A stretch of DNA of 64,000 bases. It comes from Bacillus taeanensis. Its GTDB lineage: Bacteria > Bacillota > Bacilli > Bacillales > UBA6769. This document shows positions 7,208-15,600 of the stretch, piece after piece (position 1 is the first letter of the stretch; every line of letters starts with the position of its first letter). Location: the NCBI RefSeq assembly GCF_003318295.1, contig NZ_QOCW01000008.1, forward strand, positions 1 to 64,000, written 5' to 3'. Both the position numbers and the translations under genes were made by a program. The notes under the pieces are model-generated. The model worked only from the letters and a program-made list of their open reading frames with translations. It searched no databases and had not been told where the DNA came from.

Positions 7208-9109
7208 CTATATATAATTCTCCCAACGATTCACATAACACTTATTGCAAAGACCATGAATTGCATTCCACGGAAGATCTTTTCCGCATGAAGAACATTT
7301 TCTTTTATATTGTCTAATTTTCGTAGTTAACTGCTGATGAATTTCCTTTGATATTTGCTCCCGCTTTGTTTTTACCCAGCTTTCATCAAGATCAAAATGA
7401 AAGGTTTTTGAAAATGCATAATATAAATCAAGCTCTTTAAAGTACGTTTCAAGCTCTTCCAAATTTCGTGTATTCTGCCTTGGTTTTGGCAGTAAAGGCT
7501 CATGTTCAGAAAGCTCTTCTAAATAGGCAAGCCATCGACTAACCAGCGTGTCATTTCGTTCAGCAAACGGAACATAGATTGCTCGGTAAAGTTGTTCATA
7601 CGTTAACACCGCTTCATAATTTTTCGCATATTGAAGCAAGTTTAGCTGTGTGCTAATATCAATTCGTTTAAAATACGGCACCTCTATTTCATAATCGGCC
7701 CATGCTTTTAATCGTTCTTCTAGTGTACCAAACGGAAGCTTTAAAATAGTTTTTTCCATTGGCGCTAAATAGGCACATTCTAGCGGTAGATCTTCTTTTG
7801 TAAGCGCTGATTTCACAAACAGTTTTCTTGTAAGTGTATTAACAAACCCTTTTTCATACATCCCTTTTCGTCCAGCCCGACCGGCGATTTGTTTAATTTC
7901 CTGTACAGTAAGCTCTCTCTGCTCTTCCCCATCAAACTTTTCGGTTTCCAAAAAAACAACCCGTTTAATCGGTAAATTCATCCCCATCCCAATTGCATCG
8001 GTAGCTACTACAACATGCGTTTCCCCGCTTAAAAAAAGCTCAACTTGCTTTCTTCTTGTATCCGGCGGTAAATTTCCATAAATGACGCTCGCTTTTACTT
8101 TTTGATCAGCAAGTGCGGCGGCAACTTGAAGAACCATTTTTCTTGAAAATACAATTAAGGCATCACCTTTTTGAACATCTTTAGGAAAATGAAAAGGCTT
8201 ATCCTCAAAAACCAACGGCGTTTGACGTTTATACGTCTTTATTTCATATTCATCGCCACAATCATGTAACAGCCTTTTGATAATACCCAGCCCAATAGGT
8301 GAACAGCAAATATGAATTTCACTTGCCTGAATTCCTAAAATGGCTTTCGTCCAAGCATTTCCCCGCTGCGAATCACCAACCATTTGCGCTTCATCAATTA
8401 CAACTACATCGTGAATTTTTGAAAAATCCGCTTTCTCAATTGTTGATGAAGTGTGCTGGATGTTCGGGTGACCGATCTCTTCTTCACCTGTTAGTAAATT
8501 ACAGCGTACTCCTTCTGTATTCAGCCGTTCATATACTTCAAGCGCCAGAAGTCTTAGAGGTGCGAGATACAACCCATTTTTTGCTTTTTTTAATCGTTCA
8601 AGAGCATGATATGTTTTCCCAGAATTCGTCGGCCCTGTATGAATAACAATCGTTCTTTTTAGTCTTCTCGTTTCAGGAAATTCATCTTTTGGGTGCGGCG
8701 GCAGAATTGAACTTAACTCTCGATTAAATACGTGCTGGAGCATCTTTTTTCGCCGGATCGTTGGCATTAACCCTTCCGAATAATAAAAGTTTTCATGACT
8801 TTCCATTACTTCTTCTAATGTAAAGTTTGTTTGATAATGCACATTAAATTCTTCTAAAAGCGCACGAGAAGCTTCTTCAATTCGTTTCTTTATTTTTTCA
8901 GCAAGCACTGCCGCCTCTTCATACTCAGTGCCTTGTCCGAGAAGGCGGTCAATTTTTGTCATCGTTCCTTTTAACTGCTGCAGGAGAGTGCGAAGGGTTT
9001 GTTCTTGATCAAATGCGGTGTAAAATTTCCCTGTTTCCACGACATCAAATAATTCAAATCGCTGTTTGATGCGCTCAATTTTCTTGAGCTGTTTTAGTTT
9101 TAGGTTCAT
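7208..9109 (-). CDS. Suv3-like DExH helicase with a C-terminal zinc-ribbon-like tail
   Basis: About 633 residues. After a helical N-terminus come the superfamily 2 motifs: Walker A TGPTNSGKT (near residue 165), Walker B as DEAQ, and motif VI as QIAGRAGRKG. These match the mitochondrial Suv3 RNA helicase family, so RNA unwinding is the likely role. The last 35 residues hold CSSCGK and CNKC, a probable four-cysteine zinc site. The start is the ATG at 9109, because AGGAG lies 8 nt upstream and inside the longer open frame. Such proteins occur sporadically in Bacillus. No partner gene is adjacent. Confidence 0.85.
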   Translation of the reverse strand: MNLKLKQLKKIERIKQRFELFDVVETGKFYTAFDQEQTLRTLLQQLKGTMTKIDRLLGQGTEYEEAAVLAEKIKKRIEEASRALLEEFNVHYQTNFTLEEVMESHENFYYSEGLMPTIRRKKMLQHVFNRELSSILPPHPKDEFPETRRLKRTIVIHTGPTNSGKTYHALERLKKAKNGLYLAPLRLLALEVYERLNTEGVRCNLLTGEEEIGHPNIQHTSSTIEKADFSKIHDVVVIDEAQMVGDSQRGNAWTKAILGIQASEIHICCSPIGLGIIKRLLHDCGDEYEIKTYKRQTPLVFEDKPFHFPKDVQKGDALIVFSRKMVLQVAAALADQKVKASVIYGNLPPDTRRKQVELFLSGETHVVVATDAIGMGMNLPIKRVVFLETEKFDGEEQRELTVQEIKQIAGRAGRKGMYEKGFVNTLTRKLFVKSALTKEDLPLECAYLAPMEKTILKLPFGTLEERLKAWADYEIEVPYFKRIDISTQLNLLQYAKNYEAVLTYEQLYRAIYVPFAERNDTLVSRWLAYLEELSEHEPLLPKPRQNTRNLEELETYFKELDLYYAFSKTFHFDLDESWVKTKREQISKEIHQQLTTKIRQYKRKCSSCGKDLPWNAIHGLCNKCYVNRWENYI

Positions 9110-9314
9110 CCCAACCACTCCTGTCCTGTTATTCTGACCACGCTGCATAACTTAAAAGATAAAAGATAAAAATTAGTGCTTAAAATAGTCTATTATTAAC
9201 TATTTTAATAATAAAAGTAAACAACTCTTTATTTATATTGTCCCAAAAAAACAGCAAAGATTAAAGGATTTCTGCTTTATTCACTGAATTTATGTAAACA
9301 AAAAAGCTCAGAAA

Positions 9315-9602
9315 CTAATATTCCAAGCTTTCTTCACAAGGGTTTCCTGTTTTATCAGCAAACATAATTAATCCATTTTTCCCGTTAATTTGTACAACGA
9401 GATGTTGGCACTGACTCATATCACTAACCGAAACTCTATAAAACCCTTGCTTATTTTGAATATCATGAATTTCAATATTTTCTCCATAATTACCTTTTAC
9501 AATCTCAATCGCACTGTTTTTACTAATTCCCGCTGTCAGAAAATAAATGGAACCTATCATTAATAATATAGCCATAAGAGAATAACTGTACCATTTTTTC
9601 AT
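9315..9602 (-). CDS. Small membrane-anchored or secreted protein of unknown function
   Basis: 95 residues with an N-terminal hydrophobic segment (YSLMAILLMIGSIYFLTAG) preceded by lysines, which could be a signal anchor. A compact extracytoplasmic part contains two cysteines (SQCQ and NPCEE) that could form a disulfide. The arrangement of IEIHDIQ.. and a GKNGLIMFADKTG strand pair vaguely recalls small PepSY-like folds, but I do not assign it. GGAGGG lies 5 nt before the ATG, so it is probably a real gene. Confidence 0.6.
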   Translation of the reverse strand: MKKWYSYSLMAILLMIGSIYFLTAGISKNSAIEIVKGNYGENIEIHDIQNKQGFYRVSVSDMSQCQHLVVQINGKNGLIMFADKTGNPCEESLEY

Positions 9603-9736
9603 TTTATCCCTCCAATCACTTAACTATAAAGTCATGACAATTCATTTATTAGATCATTACAAGGCCTCTCTATCTTTATTAATTATGTATATAACGACAA
9701 CATATGTACAATCTTTAAAGTAAATCAATAACACGA

Positions 9737-10525
9737 ATGTTTTTTATAAACCTTAACGGGAATAAAAACAGAAAAAAGATTGGAGTTATTCTAGTGATTA
9801 TTAGCTTATTGTTTGCGCTTGGCTTTATCGCTGTTCATTTAACATCAAAATATATGAAGTTTTTAACTGTTGTACCAAGAAGCAGACTTCTTTCTGTAAC
9901 AGGCGGCATTTCAGTTGCTTATATTTTTGTTCATATTCTACCTGAACTTAAGGAACATCAAGACATCCTTCACGAGGGAGAAACATTTAAAAACTTCTTT
10001 CTCTCTGAACATCATGTGTACTTATTTGCAATGATTGGTCTAGTTATCTTCTACGGATTAGAAAGAATGGTAATGGTTTCAAAAAAGCGAAATGAAAGAA
10101 AGCGTGATAAACACCATGCAGGAGCAGGGGCTTTTTGGATTCATATTCTAGCATTTTGTGTGTACAATGCCTTAATCGGCTATCTTCTCGTTCGGGGCGA
10201 AAGCAAAGAATTTACAGAGATGGGTCTTTATTTTTTTGCGCTTGCTCTTCACTTTATTTCAAACGATCACAGTCTCCGCGAAACACATAAACAAAGCTAT
10301 GATCAATACGGACGCTGGCTCTTGTCTTTTTCCATCTTCCTCGGCTGGGGCTTTGGCATGATTGAAGAAGTAAGTGAAGCGGCAATTGCAATACTTTTCT
10401 CTTTCCTTGCTGGTGGTGTCGTGTTAAATGTTTTAAAAGAAGAACTTCCTGAAGAACGCGACAGCAACTTTTGGGCTTTTTCTGCAGGTGTCATCCTATA
10501 TACATCACTTCTACTCCTCATTTAA
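9737..10525 (+). CDS. Polytopic membrane protein, ZIP-transporter-like
   Basis: 262 residues with about seven hydrophobic helices and a His/Lys/Arg-rich cytoplasmic loop (SKKRNERKRDKHHAG). The HILPEL motif at the end of the second helix and HFISNDH in the middle suggest a relationship to ZIP metal transporters, where such His/Glu residues bind metal, but the match is weak. The ribosome binding site is poor, so the start is uncertain. A terminator follows. It may be a metal-linked membrane protein of unknown role. Confidence 0.6.
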   Translation: MFFINLNGNKNRKKIGVILVIISLLFALGFIAVHLTSKYMKFLTVVPRSRLLSVTGGISVAYIFVHILPELKEHQDILHEGETFKNFFLSEHHVYLFAMIGLVIFYGLERMVMVSKKRNERKRDKHHAGAGAFWIHILAFCVYNALIGYLLVRGESKEFTEMGLYFFALALHFISNDHSLRETHKQSYDQYGRWLLSFSIFLGWGFGMIEEVSEAAIAILFSFLAGGVVLNVLKEELPEERDSNFWAFSAGVILYTSLLLLI

Positions 10526-10534
10526 AAACAGTAA

Positions 10535-10570
10535 AAAAACGAGAGCAAGCTTCGTCTTCTCTCGTTTTTT
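10535..10570 (+). terminator. Terminator after the ZIP-like gene
   Basis: AAAAACGAGAG pairs with CTCTCGTTTTT across a 13-nt loop and ends in T6. Confidence 0.8.
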
Positions 10571-10638
10571 ATACTCGTGCTTATTATGCCTACAAACATG
10601 TAGTTTCTCTTGCAAAGAAAGCATCCCAATTATCTCTC

Positions 10639-10989
10639 CTATTTAAACAACGACAAAATTGGGGACACCTGCTTAATCATATTGTACCCATTCATTACAT
10701 AGCCAGCAGTCGATTTTACCTTGTTAAAATCAAATTTTCCGTCTTTATCTTTAAAAAAGGCACCAAGCTGTCCTTGTAAAAACGGCGGCGGTTGATAAAA
10801 TGGAGGCGGCATTGGCGGGCCTTGATGAAAAAATGATGGCTGCTGATAATGCGGCGGAAATCCTTGCGGCGGTGGGTGAAATGGCGGTGATCCTTGTGGC
10901 GGAAACCCGCTTTGCCCAAACATCATACCATCAAATGGATGCGGCTGCCTCCATCGATTACGATCATCATAGTAAAAAATCTTAAACAC
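10639..10989 (-). CDS. YppG-like proline-rich protein
   Basis: 116 residues. The centre is a Pro/Gln/Phe/His-rich low-complexity region (GFPPQGSPPFHPPPQGFPPH and similar). The C-terminus (FDFNKVKSTAGYVMNGYNMI then LSLFK) matches the conserved end of the YppG family of spore-forming Bacillaceae. The start is GTG directly after an A/G-rich Shine-Dalgarno region. The function is unknown; the composition resembles spore-coat or surface proteins, which is only an inference. Confidence 0.75.
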   Translation of the reverse strand: MFKIFYYDDRNRWRQPHPFDGMMFGQSGFPPQGSPPFHPPPQGFPPHYQQPSFFHQGPPMPPPFYQPPPFLQGQLGAFFKDKDGKFDFNKVKSTAGYVMNGYNMIKQVSPILSLFK

Positions 10990-11142
10990 CTCTTTTCCTT
11001 TATTACACCTTTTCTATTACTATATGTCATAATCCTTAAAAAGAAAGGGCGCATTCTAGGTCAAACTACCAAGGAAATTCATATAATAAAAATAGGTTCT
11101 ATATTTAGTTCATCTGAACAAGCATAACAAATAGTTGTAAAC

Positions 11143-11176
11143 AAAAAACCAAGGAACATGTTTGCTCCTTGGTTAT
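11143..11176 (-). terminator. Terminator of ctaB
   Basis: On the minus strand AACCAAGGA and TCCTTGGTT pair across a short loop and are followed by TTTTTT. Confidence 0.8.
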
Positions 11177-11193
11177 GATCTCTTTTATAGCGT

Positions 11194-12120
11194 TTAAAAT
11201 ACTGTTAATACCGCCATCAACCCTAATACAATCATAATGTAATTGAGCGAGTAAACAAACATTACTTTCGCCCACTTTTGGTCTTCCATTTTATTAAATC
11301 CTAATAATCCAATGACAATCCACCCTACTGTTAATAGAGTCATTGTCCATACAAAAAGATTTCCAAGCGTTTGAAAGAACAGCGGTACGGGTAATAGCAA
11401 TACTAAATAAACAAGTGTTTGAATCTTCGTACGCAGCATTCCTTTTGTCACAGGAAGCATCGGTACTCCCGCACTGCGGTACTCTTCTACTCTTCTTACC
11501 GCAAGTCCGTAAAAGTGCGGCGGCTGCCATAAAAACATAAGTAGAAATAACCCAATCGCAAATGGATGAAACAAGTCTGAAGATACCGCACACCATCCGA
11601 TTAGCGGCGGCATCGCTCCCGAAATACTTCCAACCTCTGTATTATAAACTGTTCGTCTTTTCGTATACATTGTGTAGAAAAACACATAAAAAACAAAGCC
11701 TAAAAAGCCCATTAAGGCCGCTAATAAAGAAGCATTCGCTAAGACAATTACACCGGCAAGTACTTGAAAAACCCCAAACCATAATGCAAACTTCGGATTA
11801 ATGTCCCCATTTACCGTTGGACGTTCTTTCGTACGCTCCATAATAATATCAATATCTTGATCGTAAAAATTATTAATTGAACACGAACCACCGATCACAA
11901 GAGCTGTCCCTATTAAACTTAAAGCCGCAAACGGAAGTCCTTCCATAAAACTGAAGCCATTTATATACAATGCTAAACACAATCCCGCAAGTGTCCCAAT
12001 TAAATTAGATTTAATAATCCCTGTTTTAATAATTTTACTAAGCACATTCCATGAAAAATATTGTTTCACATGCGAGACTGGTGCAGCAGAAGTTACTGTA
12101 GTTTTCAAAAGACCCACCAC
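11194..12120 (-). CDS. ctaB: Protoheme IX farnesyltransferase (heme O synthase)
   Basis: This UbiA-superfamily membrane enzyme transfers a farnesyl group to protoheme to make heme O for terminal oxidases. It has about nine helices and the two Asp-rich motifs: NNFYDQDIDIIMERTKERP for the prenyl diphosphate and YTKRRTVYNTEVGSISG with the second loop. The QPPHF and EYRSAGVPMLPV segments are also family hallmarks. The start is taken as GTG at 12120 with a GATGAG-type ribosome binding site; a GTG one codon later or a TTG near 12108 is possible. It is not next to ctaA or the oxidase genes, so it may be a second copy (CtaO-like). Confidence 0.9.
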   Translation of the reverse strand: MVGLLKTTVTSAAPVSHVKQYFSWNVLSKIIKTGIIKSNLIGTLAGLCLALYINGFSFMEGLPFAALSLIGTALVIGGSCSINNFYDQDIDIIMERTKERPTVNGDINPKFALWFGVFQVLAGVIVLANASLLAALMGFLGFVFYVFFYTMYTKRRTVYNTEVGSISGAMPPLIGWCAVSSDLFHPFAIGLFLLMFLWQPPHFYGLAVRRVEEYRSAGVPMLPVTKGMLRTKIQTLVYLVLLLPVPLFFQTLGNLFVWTMTLLTVGWIVIGLLGFNKMEDQKWAKVMFVYSLNYIMIVLGLMAVLTVF

Positions 12121-12483
12121 CTCATCTAATTTATTACAGATTTTGTCTGCTTTTTATTTTATCAAAAAGTTGATGCTTTCTGATGATTTTATCCATAAAA
12201 CCAAAATGTAATTATAACCAACTTTACCTTTAAAGTCTATTTTCTTCATATAAACATAAAAAAGTCTGCACAACTTATTGTACATGAGGAGACTTGTTAT
12301 GCGACTCCATTTATGTGACAAATTTAATAATTATTTTTCAAAGTCTATATCTTCAAGGACGCAAGATTATCTTACATAAATAATATTCTCACTTAAAAAA
12401 TGAGTAAGATTAACTCACAAGAAAACTTTGTGAATTTTCTGAACATGATATAGTGAATGTAATAAAACAAAGGAGTGAATACT
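12121..12483. other. Intergenic region between ctaB and a small ORF
   Basis: Nothing firm is seen. A 25-codon ORF (12299-12376, plus) has GAGGAG 7 nt upstream but no recognisable product. The far end probably holds the promoter for the small membrane gene at 12484 (TTGTGA at 12428 and TATAGT at 12449, spacing 15). Confidence 0.4.
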
Positions 12484-12654
12484 ATGACAATCGTGAAAAA
12501 AGCGTTCAATTATACTGTACTGCCAATACTTTTAGTGGTTATGATGACAATATTTTTACCTGTCTTACTGTTTACGGATAAAATTAGTATGATTCAACAA
12601 ATAATAGATATAATTTTTGAATCTAATGAAGGAGTGGGGGAAACCGTTTCATGA
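12484..12654 (+). CDS. 56-residue single-pass membrane protein, unknown function
   Basis: ATG at 12484 is preceded by AAAGGAGTG with good spacing. The product starts MTIVKKAFNYTVLPILLVVM, continues through a second hydrophobic stretch (MTIFLPVLLF), and ends in a short acidic, soluble tail. A strong terminator follows directly, which supports an independently transcribed small gene. No homolog is recognised. Possible roles such as a regulatory membrane peptide or toxin-like peptide cannot be separated from sequence. Confidence 0.6.
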   Translation: MTIVKKAFNYTVLPILLVVMMTIFLPVLLFTDKISMIQQIIDIIFESNEGVGETVS

Positions 12655-12665
12655 AAACTGAATAT

Positions 12666-12713
12666 AAACTAACAAACCCCACTCATCTTTGGAGTGGGGT
12701 TTGTTAGTTTAAA
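12666..12713. terminator. Strong bidirectional terminator
   Basis: AAACTAACAAACCCCACTC pairs perfectly with GAGTGGGGTTTGTTAGTTT around a 7-nt loop. It can serve both the small ORF (plus) and the isomerase gene (minus). Confidence 0.85.
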
Positions 12714-12748
12714 ATCCATGCTAAAAAAGAAAAGCTAACAGTATATGT

Positions 12749-13588
12749 TTAAATACTACTGTTTACAACGCTATTACATATTTTTTCAATGTAATGCTTA
12801 CAATCTACCATTTGATGCTCTTTTGCTGCTTCCATAATAATTCGAGCTTGCGGCTTATACTGCTCTAAAAGCTTTAAATATAAAGGATAATTCATCTGTC
12901 CTTGTCCTGGAGGAACGGTTTGAATTTGTCCATTCCCCCCAAGAATGCGATCCTTAGCATGACAAGCAACAATTCGATTCCCTAATAGGCCAAATGCTTC
13001 TTCAATGACACGATCTTGTTCATAAAAATTTTCTGTTGTTAGTAAATTGCCTGGATCTAAAACAACTCCTAGGTGAGAAGAAGGTACTTCACTAAGCATT
13101 TGATTTAATGATGCCGCAGTTCCAATAAGGTGTTCATTAGCAGGTTCTAAGCCAATGTACACACCCCACTTTTCCGCTTCTTCAACAAGTTCCTCGATTG
13201 TCGCTTTCAATGTGATCCAGTCATGTTCATTGAAATCATTGTTTGGAAGTTTCCCAACTTCCGCCGCAATAATATGAGAACCAAAACAACGAGCATATCG
13301 AAGTAATTCTTTAAAGCGTTCAATGTTTTCACGTCTTCTTTCCTCATCGCGTTCAAATAAGTGAAGATAACAAGCGAGCACCGAAATTGAAACATCATGC
13401 TTATCAAATTCTTCAGCAATATCCTCTGCTAAACCCGGACTTAATAAGCCTGCTTTACTAAAATCATAATTATTTAAAGCTTTCCATAAAGCGAGCTGGA
13501 CATGATTAAAGCCATATGACCCTATCTTATAAGCAAGTTCTTTATACGGCAGCTTTCCAAACAAATGAGCTAACACACCAACTGACAT
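12749..13588 (-). CDS. Sugar-phosphate isomerase/epimerase family TIM-barrel protein
   Basis: About 279 residues of the xylose-isomerase-like (AP-endonuclease-2) TIM-barrel family. Metal-site motifs are visible: IGLEPANEH, VVLDPGNLL, ACHAKDR and a terminal IIMEAAKE, giving the usual Glu/Asp/His/Glu set. Relatives isomerise or epimerise ketoses or handle inosose. It is the last gene of the kduI-kduD group, 105 bp after kduD with a terminator-like hairpin between, so it probably acts on a keto-sugar from pectin breakdown; the substrate is unknown. GGAGG lies inside the longer open frame, so the second of two adjacent ATGs (13588) is the likely start. Confidence 0.75.
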   Translation of the reverse strand: MSVGVLAHLFGKLPYKELAYKIGSYGFNHVQLALWKALNNYDFSKAGLLSPGLAEDIAEEFDKHDVSISVLACYLHLFERDEERRRENIERFKELLRYARCFGSHIIAAEVGKLPNNDFNEHDWITLKATIEELVEEAEKWGVYIGLEPANEHLIGTAASLNQMLSEVPSSHLGVVLDPGNLLTTENFYEQDRVIEEAFGLLGNRIVACHAKDRILGGNGQIQTVPPGQGQMNYPLYLKLLEQYKPQARIIMEAAKEHQMVDCKHYIEKICNSVVNSSI

Positions 13589-13600
13589 CATCAATCCTCC

Positions 13601-13637
13601 TAACAAAAGGAACTTCCCTATACAGAAAGTTCCTTCA
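13601..13637 (-). terminator. Hairpin between kduD and the isomerase gene
   Basis: On the minus strand AAGGAACTT and AAGTTCCTT form a 9-bp stem followed by TTGTT, just before the isomerase ribosome binding site. The T-run is weak, so it may only partly terminate and lower downstream expression. Confidence 0.5.
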
Positions 13638-13693
13638 TTTTAAATAAACCTTTTAACCTATCTCCCAATCTTCCAAAAACCTTTTCGAACTCA

Positions 13694-14452
13694 TTAACGC
13701 GACATCCAACCGCCGTCCACATTAAGAATATGACCGTTTACATAGTCACCTGCTCTTGATGCAAGAAACACGACAGGTCCTGCTAAATCTTCCGGCGCTC
13801 CCCATCTGCCTGCTGGAATACGTTCTAAAATTTGCTCAGAACGTTTCGAATCTTCACGAAGCTGTTTCGTATTAGCAGTGGCCATATATCCTGGAGCGAT
13901 TGCATTAACTTGAATACCTTTCTCAGCCCATTCATTCGCAAGCGCTTTTGTTAATCCTGCTATACCATGCTTACTTGCCGTATAACCAGGTACGTTAATG
14001 CCGCCTTGATAAGAAAGCATGGAGGCAATATTAATAATTTTTCCTGATCCCTGTTTAATCATTTCCCGCCCCACTAATTGACTTAATAGATAAACAGAGT
14101 TTAGATTAAGATTAATCACAGCATTCCAATCTTCTCTCGAATGCTCTGCAGCCGGGGTACGGCGAATAATGCCAGCATTATTAACAAGAATATCAATTTT
14201 CCCAAAAGCCTCGCTTACCTGCTTAACTACTTCTTCGCAGCTGTTTTCTTCACTTAAATCAGCCTGAATTTGCAGCACCTTTCTGCCAAGAGCTTCAATC
14301 TCTTCCTTTGTTTCCATATTTTTGTTATTAAAAGCCACTAAAGCAATATCTGCACCAGCTTTCGCAAGACCAAGCGCCATCCCTCTTCCTAATCCACTTG
14401 CTCCTCCGGTTACAAGCGCTGTTTTCCCAGTAAGATCAAATTGACTCATCAT
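13694..14452 (-). CDS. kduD: 2-dehydro-3-deoxy-D-gluconate 5-dehydrogenase
   Basis: This SDR enzyme reduces 2,5-diketo-3-deoxygluconate (DKII) to 2-keto-3-deoxygluconate (KDG), the step after KduI in pectin breakdown. The 252 residues show LVTGGASGLGRGMA, NNAGIIRR, a catalytic Ser in NIASMLSYQGG and Tyr/Lys in YTASKHG, plus the family-typical AIAPGYMATANT and the end VNGHILNVDGGWMSR. GAGAGG precedes two in-frame ATGs. It lies 131 bp after kduI on the same strand with a palindromic repeat between. Family and context agree strongly. Confidence 0.93.
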   Translation of the reverse strand: MMSQFDLTGKTALVTGGASGLGRGMALGLAKAGADIALVAFNNKNMETKEEIEALGRKVLQIQADLSEENSCEEVVKQVSEAFGKIDILVNNAGIIRRTPAAEHSREDWNAVINLNLNSVYLLSQLVGREMIKQGSGKIINIASMLSYQGGINVPGYTASKHGIAGLTKALANEWAEKGIQVNAIAPGYMATANTKQLREDSKRSEQILERIPAGRWGAPEDLAGPVVFLASRAGDYVNGHILNVDGGWMSR

Positions 14453-14495
14453 TATCTACCTCTCGATCGTTTAAATTACGATAATAAAGGGAATT

Positions 14496-14540
14496 GGGGG
14501 TGTCTCATTAGAGTCTAACTCTATGCTTTTGAGACAGCCC
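14496..14540. repeat. Dispersed CTGTCTC palindrome, copy 2 (kduI-kduD intergenic)
   Basis: GGGGGTGTCTCATTAGAG pairs with CTCTATGCTTTTGAGACA and GCCC through a short loop. It shares the AAAAGCATAGAGT arm with the copy near 23.24 kb. It probably acts as a transcript 3' end or stabiliser for kduI mRNA. Confidence 0.65.
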
Positions 14541-14583
14541 TATAAAAACGTTAAGTTGTAATCGCTAATATTTTGTTGAACAG

Positions 14584-15417
14584 TTATTTTAACTCTTTCA
14601 TTTCAATCATATCCATATCATTAAAGCTTTGGTTTTCACCGGCCATTGCCCAAATAAACGTATAATTATTCGTACCAACACCGCTGTGAATAGACCAGCT
14701 TGGAGAAATAACAGCTTGTTCATTTCTGACGACAAGGTGACGGGTTTCATTTGGCTGTCCCATAAAGTGAAAAACAGTGCCATCTTCCGGCATATCAAAA
14801 TAAAAATAAACTTCTGAGCGTCGTTCATGCGTATGACACGGCATTGTATTCCACATATTATTCGGTTTTAAAAGCGTCATCCCCATTACTAACTGACTGC
14901 TTTGAATGCCATCTGGATGAATATACTTATAAATAGTCCGCTCATTCGAACCGCTAATATCGCCTAAATGAGTTGGCGTCGCTTCACTAATTGAAAGTTT
15001 AACAGTTTCATATTGTTTATGAGCAGGTACTGAAATAAAATAAAAACGCGCCGGACTGTTTGCATCTTCACTTGTAAATGTCACTTCTTCATTGCCAAGC
15101 CCTACATAAAGACAATCTTTAGTTTCGAGTACATATTCTTGTCCATCAACAGTGACAACTCCTGCTGATCCTACATTAATAATACCAATCTCACGACGTT
15201 CTAAAAAGTAATCGGCGCCAATCTCCTTTTTGCCCGCTTCCAACTGCAGTGTGTTACCTTTAGGAATGACACCGCCAATAATATAACGATCCACATGGCT
15301 GTACACCATTTTCAGCTCTCCTGGGACAAATAAACGTTCGATTAAATATTCATCGCGCAGCTTTTCAGTATCATATGTTTTTGTTTGTTCTGGATTTGTT
15401 GCATAACGAATTTCCAT
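14584..15417 (-). CDS. kduI: 5-keto-4-deoxyuronate isomerase (DKI isomerase)
   Basis: This cupin-type zinc enzyme isomerises 5-keto-4-deoxyuronate (DKI) to DKII. At 277 residues it has the normal length. The metal site is visible as CHTHERRSE with a later SIHSGVG: His195, His197, Glu202 and His244, matching E. coli ligands with an offset of one. The start MEIRYATNPEQTKTYDT is diagnostic. TAGGAGG precedes the ATG. It is divergent in function but not in strand from kduD downstream, and it follows the two-component system genes after a terminator. Confidence 0.95.
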   Translation of the reverse strand: MEIRYATNPEQTKTYDTEKLRDEYLIERLFVPGELKMVYSHVDRYIIGGVIPKGNTLQLEAGKKEIGADYFLERREIGIINVGSAGVVTVDGQEYVLETKDCLYVGLGNEEVTFTSEDANSPARFYFISVPAHKQYETVKLSISEATPTHLGDISGSNERTIYKYIHPDGIQSSQLVMGMTLLKPNNMWNTMPCHTHERRSEVYFYFDMPEDGTVFHFMGQPNETRHLVVRNEQAVISPSWSIHSGVGTNNYTFIWAMAGENQSFNDMDMIEMKELK

Positions 15418-15550
15418 GATTAACCCTCCTAAAAATTGAAACCAAATTTTCTTACCTCTAATTATAAAGAGAGTAAAGGAAAGGCTGAATGTAATATCTT
15501 TATTAAACTGTTTGATATTTTTATGAATTTACACTAAATTAAGAAAAATA

Positions 15551-15592
15551 TAAAAAGTGAGGTTGACTCATTAGAATCATCCTCACTTCTAC
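15551..15592 (-). terminator. Terminator of the first AraC-type regulator gene
   Basis: On the minus strand AGTGAGG and CCTCACT with internal pairing form a hairpin followed by TTTTTATATTTTT, shortly after the stop codon. Confidence 0.75.
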
Positions 15593-15600
15593 ATTACCGA

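Noticed and set aside
7082-7317. Plus-strand ORFs over the helicase 3' end
   Set aside because: They overlap the helicase terminator and coding sequence in antisense and look like composition artefacts.
12299-12376. 25-codon ORF with GAGGAG upstream
   Set aside because: Too short, no recognisable features and no terminator directly after it; mentioned only in the intergenic entry.
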